A DNA stretch of 30,552 nucleotides, taken from CAZZKE01 sp964655005. Lineage in GTDB: Bacteria > Pseudomonadota > Alphaproteobacteria > Rhodospirillales > JABHCV01. Below the pieces are notes generated by a model, which was not told where the DNA came from, did not search any database, and was given only the letters and a program-made list of their open reading frames with translations. The DNA lies in assembly GCA_964655005.1 (NCBI GenBank), contig CAZZKE010000035.1, positions 1 through 30,552 on the forward strand, given 5' to 3'. Of this stretch, positions 22,570 through 30,552 are shown piece by piece. A program made the translations under genes and the position numbers. How positions within the stretch are numbered: position 1 is the first letter of the stretch; each line of letters begins with the position of its first letter.

Positions 22570-23538
22570 ATGAGTCGTTCCGTCGCCAGCACCGCCTTCA
22601 AGGTTATCGCCATGGCCGTCGCGACACTGATCGTCACCGCCCTGCTTGGCGAAGGCTTGTTGCGGCTGAAAAATGCTTCCGGGAAAAATTATGTCATCGA
22701 AATGTGGCGTTACGCCAAGGAACTCAAGCGACCGAGTCCCAATCCTGACCTGGGCCACGTTCATGTGGCCGGTGCCAGCGCCCGTTTGCAAGGGGTCGAT
22801 TTCAGCATCAACAGCCTGGGTATGCGCGGCCCCGAACCGGACCTGAATAACGACACCCAAAAACGGGTCCTGCTGCTCGGCAGTTCCATAACCCTGGGCT
22901 GGGGGGTCAGGGAGAGCGAGACGCTCAGGGCTCGTTTGCAAAAAAGCCTGGGCGACGGTTTCCAGGTGCTGAACGGCGGCATCGGCAACTACAACACCCG
23001 CCGCGCGGTGACCCTGTTCAAGGAGCAGTGGCGCACCGTCGTCCGCCCGGACATCGTGATCATACATTTTTTCCTGAACGACGCCGAATACCTGCCCCCC
23101 AGTCGCGATAATTTCCTTATGCGCAACAGTCAGCTTGCCGTTACCCTGTATTATCTGGTCCAGGGCGTACTCAAGGGATCATCGGACATGTCGGCCCTGG
23201 TCGCCCACTACAAGGATGTCTACCGGCCCCGGGCCAGGGGGTATCGGGAAATGGTCGAAGCGCTGGATGAACTGAAGAAAATGTCGGAACAGGATGGCTT
23301 TAAAGTCGTCTTCTCGATGATCCCGGATATCCATCAGCTTGCGGCCTATCCTTTCACCTTTGCGCACCGGCGGATGCGCCAACTGGTTGGGCGTTATGGC
23401 TGGGATTTCATCGACTTCCTGGACGACCTGAAAACCTTCAAGGGGCCGGAACTGTGGACCATCCCCGGCGACCCCCATCCCAACGCCCGGGTCCACCGGA
23501 TCATGGCCGAGCGGCTGCTGCCGGTTCTTGGGCGGTAA
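22570..23538 (+). CDS. SGNH/GDSL hydrolase-fold protein, membrane anchored
   Basis: This 322-residue protein has an N-terminal signal anchor (about 9-28) and a periplasmic SGNH domain. Block I reads LLLGSSITLGWG near residue 102-112 with Ser in place of the usual Asp of GDS; the nucleophile is the second Ser. A later Gly-rich block (NGGIGNYNT) and HFFLNDAEY near residue 168 follow, and the catalytic Asp-x-His is GDPHPN near residue 303. Proteins of this kind transfer or remove acyl groups on glycans. It lies 7 nt after the DUF5989 gene and 6 nt before the MBOAT gene, so it probably works on the same substrate. The substrate is not known. Confidence 0.85.
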   Translation: MSRSVASTAFKVIAMAVATLIVTALLGEGLLRLKNASGKNYVIEMWRYAKELKRPSPNPDLGHVHVAGASARLQGVDFSINSLGMRGPEPDLNNDTQKRVLLLGSSITLGWGVRESETLRARLQKSLGDGFQVLNGGIGNYNTRRAVTLFKEQWRTVVRPDIVIIHFFLNDAEYLPPSRDNFLMRNSQLAVTLYYLVQGVLKGSSDMSALVAHYKDVYRPRARGYREMVEALDELKKMSEQDGFKVVFSMIPDIHQLAAYPFTFAHRRMRQLVGRYGWDFIDFLDDLKTFKGPELWTIPGDPHPNARVHRIMAERLLPVLGR

Positions 23539-23544
23539 CCGCCA

Positions 23545-24870
23545 ATGCTGTTCCAGAGCCCGACATTCCTGATCTTCTTCGCATTATTTCTGGCCGGGCT
23601 TCATTTATTTCATGGCCGGTCACGGATTCTGTATGTGACGGCGGCCAGCTATCTGTTCTACGGCTGGTGGTATCCGCCTTATCTGGCGGTACTGTTCGGC
23701 TTGACGATCTACGCCCATTTTTTCGCCAAATTACAACCGGTGTCACGACCGCTCTTCATGGCCATTATCGCCATCGGACTGACCCCCCTGGCGATTTTCA
23801 AATACGCCGGTTTCGTCTTCGGTATGGCCACCGACTGGACCCTGCCACTGGGCATTTCCTTCATTACCTTCACCGCCATCGCATTCGTCTGCGATGCCCG
23901 CGCCGGCAAGATCGACAAGACGGTGTCGTTCCTGGATACGGCGCTGTTCGTTTCGTTCTTTCCACAGTTGATCGCCGGGCCGATCCTGCGGGCCCGGGAA
24001 TTGATGGGGCAACTTTCGGCGATCCGCATCAACCTGCCGGCCTGGAAACAGGCCTTGCTGCTGTTTTCCCTGGGGATCGCCAAGAAAGTTGGCGTCGCCG
24101 ATCAAATCGCCCCGGTGGTCGACGGCGTTTTCAATAATTCAGCCACCGCCGGTCGCTGGGATGTGATCCTGGCCATGTACGGGTTCACGGTGCAGATATA
24201 CGCCGATTTCAGCGGTTACACCGATATGGCGCTGGGCCTGGCGCTGTTTCTCAATGTCAACCTGCCGCTTAACTTCGACCGGCCCTACGGGGCGACCTCG
24301 ATCCGGGATTTCTGGCGGCACTGGCATATGACCCTGTCGCGCTGGCTGCGGGATTATCTTTATTTTCCGCTGGGCGGCAGCCGCCACGGTGTCACCCGCA
24401 CGGCGCTGGCGATTATGATGACCATGCTGCTGGGCGGTTTCTGGCATGGCGCCGCCTGGACCTTTATCCTGTGGGGGGGGCTGCATGGCGGCGTACTGGC
24501 GCTGGAACGGCTGACCGATACGGGTAAAGGCAGCCGGCGGTTGCCCGACTGGATCAAGCGCCTGTACACCTTTCATCTGGTCGCCCTCGCCTGGATCGTC
24601 TTCCGGGCGCCCGACTTCAAAACCCTGGGCGAGATGTTCAGAGGATTCACGGTCGATGGCGGTTTCGGGTTGATCGCGGCCAACCCCTTCGTCGTGGTGC
24701 TGATCGCGGTGGTGCTGGCGCTGCACGCTTTCGACAGCTATGGCCATGTACGGCGGCTTGCCGACAGGGTCCCGGCGGCGGTATTATTCACTTTCTGCGT
24801 ATCCCTGATTACCATTTGCGCGGCGTTATCCAGCGGCAATCCCAGCGCCTTCATCTATTTCGATTTTTAG
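23545..24870 (+). CDS. MBOAT O-acyltransferase (AlgI/PatA-like)
   Basis: This 441-residue polytopic protein has about 11 hydrophobic segments. It belongs to the MBOAT family and is expected to move acyl groups, usually acetyl, across the inner membrane. The core motifs are present: PLGISFITFTAIAF near residue 101, FADFSGYTDMALGLA in similar form (YADFSGYTD) near residue 219, FWRHWHMTLSRWLRDYLY near residue 256, and GGFWHGAAWTF near residue 297, where H301 is the likely catalytic His. A run of eight G (24473-24480) encodes W-G-G near residue 310. Together with the SGNH proteins on either side it forms an acyl-transfer system like AlgI with AlgJ/AlgX or PatA with PatB. The substrate is unknown. 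Confidence 0.92.
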   Translation: MLFQSPTFLIFFALFLAGLHLFHGRSRILYVTAASYLFYGWWYPPYLAVLFGLTIYAHFFAKLQPVSRPLFMAIIAIGLTPLAIFKYAGFVFGMATDWTLPLGISFITFTAIAFVCDARAGKIDKTVSFLDTALFVSFFPQLIAGPILRARELMGQLSAIRINLPAWKQALLLFSLGIAKKVGVADQIAPVVDGVFNNSATAGRWDVILAMYGFTVQIYADFSGYTDMALGLALFLNVNLPLNFDRPYGATSIRDFWRHWHMTLSRWLRDYLYFPLGGSRHGVTRTALAIMMTMLLGGFWHGAAWTFILWGGLHGGVLALERLTDTGKGSRRLPDWIKRLYTFHLVALAWIVFRAPDFKTLGEMFRGFTVDGGFGLIAANPFVVVLIAVVLALHAFDSYGHVRRLADRVPAAVLFTFCVSLITICAALSSGNPSAFIYFDF

Positions 24871-24879
24871 TGATCTTCC

Positions 24880-26211
24880 ATGTTTTCGCCAAGAATCATA
24901 CCAAGCCTGTTGATGCTGACCAGTTCGCTGGGAGCCATCGCCATACTGTGGGAACCTTCGGCCAACCACCAAATTTTGTATTTCTCGTACTACCGGTTCG
25001 CCGCCATCGTCGCCATGGCGGTCCTGTCGCTGTATCTGCTGGCATCCTTCCGGTCGCCCGGCCTGACCGGTTTTAACAATACCGTGGCCTATACCGTGGC
25101 CTTCGGGTTGATCGGCCTGGAAATCGTATTGCGGATTTTCCCCGCTTTTATATCCGACGATATGCTGGCATTTCTGCCCGGCCAGGCCCGCCAGCGAATA
25201 GCCGCCGAACGGGGCCTGTTCACCGAAACGAATATGCGGGGCGATGGCCTGCTGTTCGTGCGCAAACCGGGCGCCCACCTGAAGCATGACGCCCAGGTGG
25301 CGATCAATCAGGCCGGCTTTCGCAACGACCGGGAATTAGGGAAAGGGGCCGATGTCGCGGTCATCGGCGCGTCCATCTTCGATGGCGCCGGGGCCGGCCC
25401 GAACCTGGCCGAATTGTTCCGCGCCGCCGGTGTCGATGCCTATAATCTATCCATGCCGGCCTGGGGACCGGGCCAATACCGGGACGCCTACCGGAAATAC
25501 TTCGCCCGGCCCCGGCTGGCCAACCGGGTCGCCTTGATTGGCATCTACCTGCCCCGCGATCTGGCGCGATCGGTGTCCTACATGAATTCCAAGAAAACCG
25601 GCGGCGACTGGCGCAGCGATCTCGGTATGCCGGAAATCGCCCACCTGCCAATTCCCGACCGTTATTACCCCTGGACACTGTCGATACTCGGCAAACTGCC
25701 GCACCTGCTGGCCAGCCGCTGGGGCGAGTCCGCCGGGGCGCCGGCAACCGCCAACACCGCCTTATCCGGCCAGGCATCCGGTCAACCGCCGGACGCCCTG
25801 ACCATCCGGCTGCCTTATGGCGAATTCAACTTCCCGGCTTCGAAGGCGGCCATCGCCAATATGGAAAATGCCTGGCCCGACTTCGCGGCCACCATAGTCG
25901 AATTGTCGCGAATGGTGATCGCCAACGGGGCCAAACCGGTGTTTGTGCTGTCACCCGATATCGCCGTCCTGACCCTGCCATATGCCGACGGCGACTGGCC
26001 GATCAAGAAACGCTGGCAGGATTATCACCTGCTGCTGAAAAATCGCCTGCAAAAGGCGGTAGCCGCCGGCGGCGGAGAACTATTCGACCTGACCCCGATT
26101 TATCGTCGAGAAATCAGGAAAGCGCCGATAACCGGGGCCGTATATGATGGCCATCTCAACCCCAACGGCACCCGGATTATGGCCCGGGCGCTGCTGCCGC
26201 TGGTCGATTGA
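24880..26211 (+). CDS. SGNH-like acyltransferase with three membrane helices
   Basis: This 443-residue protein begins with three predicted helices (about 8-24, 38-56 and 66-88) and then a periplasmic domain of SGNH type. Block I reads VIGASIFDGAG with Ser165 as the likely nucleophile and Ala instead of the usual Asp. The catalytic Asp-x-His is YDGHLNPNGT near residue 424-426. The family resembles AlgX/AlgJ-type partners of MBOAT proteins. It starts 9 nt after the MBOAT gene, closing the cassette, and converges with the histidine kinase gene across 21 bp with no clear terminator. Specificity is unknown; whether it acetylates or deacetylates cannot be told. Confidence 0.82.
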   Translation: MFSPRIIPSLLMLTSSLGAIAILWEPSANHQILYFSYYRFAAIVAMAVLSLYLLASFRSPGLTGFNNTVAYTVAFGLIGLEIVLRIFPAFISDDMLAFLPGQARQRIAAERGLFTETNMRGDGLLFVRKPGAHLKHDAQVAINQAGFRNDRELGKGADVAVIGASIFDGAGAGPNLAELFRAAGVDAYNLSMPAWGPGQYRDAYRKYFARPRLANRVALIGIYLPRDLARSVSYMNSKKTGGDWRSDLGMPEIAHLPIPDRYYPWTLSILGKLPHLLASRWGESAGAPATANTALSGQASGQPPDALTIRLPYGEFNFPASKAAIANMENAWPDFAATIVELSRMVIANGAKPVFVLSPDIAVLTLPYADGDWPIKKRWQDYHLLLKNRLQKAVAAGGGELFDLTPIYRREIRKAPITGAVYDGHLNPNGTRIMARALLPLVD

Positions 26212-26232
26212 TAATAATTGACGGTGGCCCGG

Positions 26233-28479
26233 TTATACCTGAAAATGTAGCGTCACCGTGGTGCCGCGCCCTTTTTCGCTGGCGATCCGTAATACGCCGC
26301 CGTGCATTTCAACCAGCTTCCTGGCCAACGGCAAGCCCAGACCGGTTCCCTCGTGTTTGCCGACCAACCCCCTGTCAACCTGGCCGAACCAGCTCATTGC
26401 CTTGTCGATTTCCTGGCCGGTCATTCCGATTCCGGTGTCGGTTATTATAAACAGGTGTCCGTCCTGGCCATCCGACGAGACCCGTATGGTTACCCTGCCG
26501 CCGGGTTTCGTAAATTTAACCGCGTTGGACAGCAAATTGACTATGATCTGCACGATTCGCCGCCGGTCGGCGCGGAATTCAGCCAGGTCTTTGTCGATAT
26601 TGATATCCAGGCGGACATCGCCTTCTACGAACCTGTTCTTTACCAGGCGGACGGATGCGGCGACCAGATCGCCGATATCCAGACTTTCCTGGTTGATCTC
26701 TACCTTGCCGGCCTCGATGGCCGAGACATCCAGAATATCGCTGATCAGCCCAAGCAGGTGCTCGCCGGAACTGGAAATATCGTCCAGATATTCGCGATAT
26801 TTCCAATGCCCCAGAGGCCCGAAGATTTCCTCTTTCATGGAGCTCGAAAAGCCGATAATGGCGTTCAACGGGGTGCGCAGTTCGTGGCTCATATTGGCCA
26901 GCAACTCGGATTTGGAGCGGTTGGCTATATCCGCCTCTTGCAGGGCCTTGTTCAGGTTGAATTCGGCCTGCTTGCGCTGGCCTATGTCTTCGTGCATGGC
27001 GACGTAATGAGTAATCACGTCGCCGTCGTCTTTGACCGGTGCAATGGTCACATAGGCCCAGAACTCGGTCCCGTCCTTACGCCTGTCCACAATCTCGCCG
27101 CGCCATTCCCGACCGGCCCCGATGGTCGACCACAGGTCCAGAATCAGTTCCTTGGGCGTCTTGTCGGAAGCTATGATGCGCGGCGTTTGGCCAATGGCCT
27201 CCGTGAACGAATATCCCATCATCTCGGTAAATTTGGAGTTGACGTATTCGATGACGCCATCGGTGTCGGTGATGAATACCGAACTCGGACTTTGTTCGAC
27301 GGCGCGCGACAGTTTGCGGAGCATTTCCTCCGCCTCTTTTTGCGCCGTAATGTCCTGCAGTGTGCCGTACATACGAAGCGGTGCGCCGTCGGCATCGCGT
27401 TCCACTTTACCGATTGCCTGGGCAATCAGGCGGCGACCGTCGGTACGGATAATTTTGAACTGTATATCGTACGGGGCATCGTTTTTCAGAGTCGCGTCGA
27501 CCGCCCGTTTTACCCGCTCCGCATCGTCGGGCAGATAGCGTTCGATCAACTGCGTAAAATCAGGCTCAACCTGACCGGGATCTATGCCGAACAGATGGAA
27601 TGTTTCCCGCGACCAGTTAAACCTGTTTTCCGAAACCAGCCATTCCCAGCTTCCGATAGCCGCCACCCTTTGCGCTTCCAGCAGGACATCCCGGCTTTTG
27701 TTCAATTGGGTGGTTCGCTCTTCGACCCGCAACTCCAGCGATGCGTTAAATTCGCGTACCTGGTCCTCGGCCTTCCTGCGTTCCGAAATTTCCGCCAGCA
27801 GCGAACCCATATGAGTGCGTTCGCGTCGGACTATAATGACGGCGATGACAATACTGGTGAGAAACATCAGGCCACCCAGCAGAATCAGCCGTCGCCGTCC
27901 TTTCTCGCTGTTAATACCGGCATTCTCGACCTGTTCCGATTCTAGTTTCCTGAGCACATCGACCAGCCGGCCCAAATCGGTAAACAGCATTTTCTGAACG
28001 TTGATCGCCTGTAAGGCCATGTCCTCCGCCTGCTTGTTCGAGCGGCCTTCGACAAGAATTTTCATGGTTTTTTCGACAAGCGGCCGGTCTTTATCCACGG
28101 CTTTCTGAAAATCCTCCAGGATCGACCGTTCCTCGGGGCCGAGGCCCATGGCGATAAGCCTTTCCCTTGCCTCGACAAACTCCAGGGCATACCCGGAAAA
28201 TCGCTGTAGTTCGGCGTCCCGTTCGAAAAAATCCTGCATTCTGGTTATCATGGCCAGGCTGAAGGCACGCTTGCGGATGGCTTCGCGCATAACGAAGGCC
28301 TGTTCCGTCTTTTCGTAAAGGACCTGAAGTTTCCGGTGGGTTTCCCTGAGACGGGTATCGTCGGTCAAGGCCAGGTAAAGCAGGGCGAACATCAGCATAA
28401 TGATGCCACCGATGCCGACCATTAACCCCGCTACAGACCGCTTGTGAATGAACATTCCCAAGCTCTTATTTTTCTCCAC
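26233..28479 (-). CDS. PAS-domain sensor histidine kinase
   Basis: This is a 748-residue membrane sensor kinase. Two helices (about 17-38 and 198-217) flank a periplasmic region rich in helix, about 160 residues, like the four-helix bundles of chemoreceptors. A coiled coil (225-262) leads to two PAS domains (about 268-380 and 390-503). The HisKA domain has the phosphorylated H532 in SHELRTPLNAIIGF, and the ATPase domain has N648/N652 (NLLSNAVKFT), DTGIGM at 681-686 and GTGLGL at 711-716. No receiver domain or response regulator is adjacent, so it is an orphan. The start is GTG at 28479 or ATG at 28455; the ribosome site is unclear. It lies 91 bp after the permease gene. Confidence 0.92.
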   Translation of the reverse strand: MEKNKSLGMFIHKRSVAGLMVGIGGIIMLMFALLYLALTDDTRLRETHRKLQVLYEKTEQAFVMREAIRKRAFSLAMITRMQDFFERDAELQRFSGYALEFVEARERLIAMGLGPEERSILEDFQKAVDKDRPLVEKTMKILVEGRSNKQAEDMALQAINVQKMLFTDLGRLVDVLRKLESEQVENAGINSEKGRRRLILLGGLMFLTSIVIAVIIVRRERTHMGSLLAEISERRKAEDQVREFNASLELRVEERTTQLNKSRDVLLEAQRVAAIGSWEWLVSENRFNWSRETFHLFGIDPGQVEPDFTQLIERYLPDDAERVKRAVDATLKNDAPYDIQFKIIRTDGRRLIAQAIGKVERDADGAPLRMYGTLQDITAQKEAEEMLRKLSRAVEQSPSSVFITDTDGVIEYVNSKFTEMMGYSFTEAIGQTPRIIASDKTPKELILDLWSTIGAGREWRGEIVDRRKDGTEFWAYVTIAPVKDDGDVITHYVAMHEDIGQRKQAEFNLNKALQEADIANRSKSELLANMSHELRTPLNAIIGFSSSMKEEIFGPLGHWKYREYLDDISSSGEHLLGLISDILDVSAIEAGKVEINQESLDIGDLVAASVRLVKNRFVEGDVRLDINIDKDLAEFRADRRRIVQIIVNLLSNAVKFTKPGGRVTIRVSSDGQDGHLFIITDTGIGMTGQEIDKAMSWFGQVDRGLVGKHEGTGLGLPLARKLVEMHGGVLRIASEKGRGTTVTLHFQV

Positions 28480-28570
28480 TAAAACGTTCCGCGTCGGTCA
28501 ACAGTCCGGTACGCCGGTACATGCCGCCTTCAGCGTAAACGCAGAAAGGGGGCGTGGCAAGACAACCCGT

Positions 28571-30403
28571 TCAAAGTCCGTAATACCACGGCGCGAACAG
28601 CGAGAATACCAGCCACAGGAGCACTACCAGCGGCGCCCCGGCCCGGAAATAATCGGCAAACCGGTAATGCCCCGGCCCCATCACCAGGATCGAGGTCTGG
28701 TAACCAATGGGGGTAGCGATGGCGCAGTTGGCGGCGAACACCACCGATATGGCGAATATCTGCGGATCGACCCCGGCTTGCCGCGCCACCCCGATCGCGA
28801 TCGGGGTGAACAGCACGGCGGTCGCCTTGGCGCTGATGATGTTGGCCATTACGGCGGTAAACAGGAAGAACGCCGACAACATCACCGCCGGCCCGGCCCC
28901 CTGGATCGCCGTGGTCAGACTCGCCGCCAGATAGGCGGCGCCGCCAGTCAATTGCATGGCCGCCCCCATGGCCAGCGCCGCCGGAATCATCGTCAGGATT
29001 TTCGAATCCAGCGCCCGCGCCGCCTGTTGCAAATTGAGCGCACCGAACGCAACCATGGCCACGGCGCCGATCATCGCCGCCCCGACCACCGGCATCAGCC
29101 CCGTCGCCGCCAGCACGATCACCCCCAGGAAAATCAATCCGGCCCGCCGCACATGATGGGTTACCGGCATTTCCTCGGTTGACCATTCCATCAGCACCAC
29201 GTTGCGGTCGGTACGCAGGGCGCGGATATCTTCCCGTTCGCCCTGCACCAGCAAGACGTCGCCGGCTTCGAGCACGGTATCGGGCAGGCGCGAACGAATC
29301 GTCCGGGTGCGGTGCTGCACGGCCAGCACGAAACAGCGGGTGCGCAACTGGAAGCCGGTCTGCCGCAGCCGCAGTCCGACCATGGACGAAGCCGGGGCGA
29401 TCATTACCTCGGCCATCACCCGCTCGCCATCTTCCAGGGCCGCCTCGCCGCCGGGTTCGTCCGACGCCGTTTTCAGTATTCCCGGATCGTCGCGCATTAC
29501 CGCCGACAGCGACTGGCGCGAAGCGGCGGCGACGATCTGGTCGCCCTGTTCGATGACGAAATCATGATAAGGCGGCGTCACCACCCGTTCGCCACGCACG
29601 ATCATCCTGACCCTGGCGTCGGGCATTTTGTTGATCACGCCGCCGACCGCCCGGGCGCCAATCAGGCGCGAGTCCGGGCCGACGGTGATCTGGGTCATGA
29701 AGCGCCGGGGCGAGCGCGACATGATGCGATGGGCCAGCGAGGTCCTATCCGGCAGCAGACGCGGCAGCAACAACAGCACATAAACCATTCCGGCGGCGGC
29801 CAGGACCAGCCCCGGTATGGTAAAATCGAAAAATCCAAGCTCGGCCTCGCCCATCCCCAGCAAGGCGCTTGACACCAGCAGGTTGGTGCCGGAACCGATC
29901 AGCGTGGTCATGCCGCCCAGCACCGAGGCGTAGCTTAAGCCCATCATCATTTTCGACGTCGCCCGCCCGATGCGGTCGGCCAGCACCTGGACCACCGGGA
30001 TAAAAATAACGACAACCGGAATATTGTTAAGGAAGCCGCTGATCAGCAGCACCATGACCATGACCACGGCAACGGATAGCCAGCCACGACCGCCACCCAG
30101 GTCGAGCACCAGGCGCGCTACCCGGTCCAGCACCCCGGTCCGCACCATGCCCTGGCCGACCACCAGCAGCGCCAGCACGGTAAGCAGCGCGGGATTGGCG
30201 AAACCAAGCAGTAATTGTTCCGGCCCAAGCATATTTATACCGTCCGGGCCGGGCACCGGGAACAGATGGAAAAACACCATCAAAATGCAGATCACGCCGA
30301 TCGAGGTGACCTCAATCGAGAACCGCTCCCAGACATAGAGCAGCAACGCCCCGGCAATCAGGCCATAGGTCGCCCACATCTGGAATGCGACGTCAGAGGT
30401 CAT
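28571..30403 (-). CDS. SLC13-type permease with RCK_C/TrkA_C domains
   Basis: This 610-residue inner-membrane protein has two groups of hydrophobic helices (about 12-200 and 420-610) separated by a soluble middle of about 200 residues with two TrkA_C-like domains (VGPDSRLIGARAV and APASSMVGLRLRQTGF mark them). The membrane motifs GFLNNIPVVVIFIPVV near residue 122 and GGMTTLIGSGTNLLVSS near residue 162, with ANIISAKATAVLFTPIA and AIATPIGYQTSILVMGP in the second half, are those of the SLC13/ArsB-like transporters. It probably moves a divalent anion with sodium; sulfate or dicarboxylate are options. The ATG lies at 30403 without a clear Shine-Dalgarno sequence. The kinase gene follows on the same strand. 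Confidence 0.9.
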   Translation of the reverse strand: MTSDVAFQMWATYGLIAGALLLYVWERFSIEVTSIGVICILMVFFHLFPVPGPDGINMLGPEQLLLGFANPALLTVLALLVVGQGMVRTGVLDRVARLVLDLGGGRGWLSVAVVMVMVLLISGFLNNIPVVVIFIPVVQVLADRIGRATSKMMMGLSYASVLGGMTTLIGSGTNLLVSSALLGMGEAELGFFDFTIPGLVLAAAGMVYVLLLLPRLLPDRTSLAHRIMSRSPRRFMTQITVGPDSRLIGARAVGGVINKMPDARVRMIVRGERVVTPPYHDFVIEQGDQIVAAASRQSLSAVMRDDPGILKTASDEPGGEAALEDGERVMAEVMIAPASSMVGLRLRQTGFQLRTRCFVLAVQHRTRTIRSRLPDTVLEAGDVLLVQGEREDIRALRTDRNVVLMEWSTEEMPVTHHVRRAGLIFLGVIVLAATGLMPVVGAAMIGAVAMVAFGALNLQQAARALDSKILTMIPAALAMGAAMQLTGGAAYLAASLTTAIQGAGPAVMLSAFFLFTAVMANIISAKATAVLFTPIAIGVARQAGVDPQIFAISVVFAANCAIATPIGYQTSILVMGPGHYRFADYFRAGAPLVVLLWLVFSLFAPWYYGL

Positions 30404-30426
30404 GAGATGATACTACATGGCAAAAC

Positions 30427-30454
30427 GTGCTACACAAGCGCCATCCGGTATGAT
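30427..30454 (+). promoter_or_regulatory. Possible tRNA-Gln promoter
   Basis: A TATGAT (30449-30454) stands 25 nt before the tRNA and 16 nt after a weak GTGCTA -35-like box (30427-30432). Only the -10 box is convincing. The spacer to the divergent permease gene is 75 bp and must hold both promoters. Confidence 0.35.
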
Positions 30455-30478
30455 ATGTAACGCCCCGCCGGCCTGGGA

Positions 30479-30552
30479 TGGGGAATCGTCTAATGGTAGG
30501 ACAGCGGTCTCTGACACCGTCAATCGTGGTTCGAATCCACGTTCCCCAGCCA
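30479..30552 (+). tRNA. tRNA-Gln (anticodon CUG)
   Basis: This is a 74-nt tRNA with encoded CCA. The acceptor stem pairs TGGGGAA with TTCCCCA, the discriminator is G, and a U1-A72 pair is typical of tRNA-Gln. The anticodon loop is CTCTGAC, giving anticodon CTG, which reads CAG. The anticodon stem GCGGT/ACCGT has one G-U pair. The T arm GTGG-TTCGAAT-CCAC is perfect. The window ends at the last base of CCA. Confidence 0.96.

Noticed and set aside
26302..27945. 547-codon frame antisense to the histidine kinase
   Set aside because: All kinase motifs are intact on the minus strand, and the shadow product resembles nothing known.

Overview
The window looks like part of an alphaproteobacterial chromosome, probably from the Rhodospirillales or a neighbouring order. 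The order-level guess is inference. The support is: an omega subunit with a long acidic tail, an alphaproteobacterial-type SerC (FSSGPCAKRPGW start) with what appears to be a serC-motif leader RNA, an alphaproteobacterial HPPK, a yfgM-bamB-der operon and a good CtrA-type box. No transposase, integrase, phage gene or CRISPR array was seen. The sequence is GC-rich, with short AT-rich intergenic patches.

Region by region. 1-242 holds two long hairpins with no recognised gene, just downstream of rpoZ (243-620, minus). 938-3800 is a three-gene TRAP transporter operon (dctP, dctQ, dctM) with a perfect hairpin after dctP. 3777-5262 (minus) holds a metallophosphoesterase and folK. 5400-7482 (plus) holds a NYN-domain protein, a family 5-type uracil-DNA glycosylase and a DUF4336 protein. 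7656-9555 (minus) is a SoxC-like molybdoenzyme with a small mono-haem cytochrome c. 9767-10842 (minus) holds a lipoprotein and a Sel1-repeat protein. They are divergent from a peroxiredoxin/thioredoxin-fold protein (10985-11560), and a CtrA-like box lies between. 11659-15092 (plus) is yfgM-like, bamB and der.

15096-19335 (minus) is a compact operon for a tungsten-type aldehyde ferredoxin oxidoreductase. In transcription order it encodes a four-cluster ferredoxin subunit, the large W-pterin subunit, an FAD/NAD subunit, a MoaD-like protein ending in Gly-Gly and an unknown 96-residue protein. Together they would oxidise aldehydes and pass electrons through Fe-S clusters to the FAD subunit and NAD. 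19485-22248 (minus) is serC-serA for serine synthesis, behind a clear promoter and a 5' leader with two mutually exclusive hairpins. 22413-26211 (plus) is a tight cassette of a DUF5989 mini-membrane protein, an SGNH hydrolase, an MBOAT acyltransferase and a second membrane-anchored SGNH protein. It probably O-acylates an envelope or secreted glycan. 26233-30403 (minus) is an SLC13-type permease followed by an orphan PAS histidine kinase. The window ends exactly at the CCA end of a tRNA-Gln(CUG).

The items most worth a second look are the twin hairpins at 11-210, the serC leader, the CtrA-like phased repeats at 10861-10915, the AOR operon with its unknown last gene, and the DUF5989-SGNH-MBOAT-SGNH cassette.
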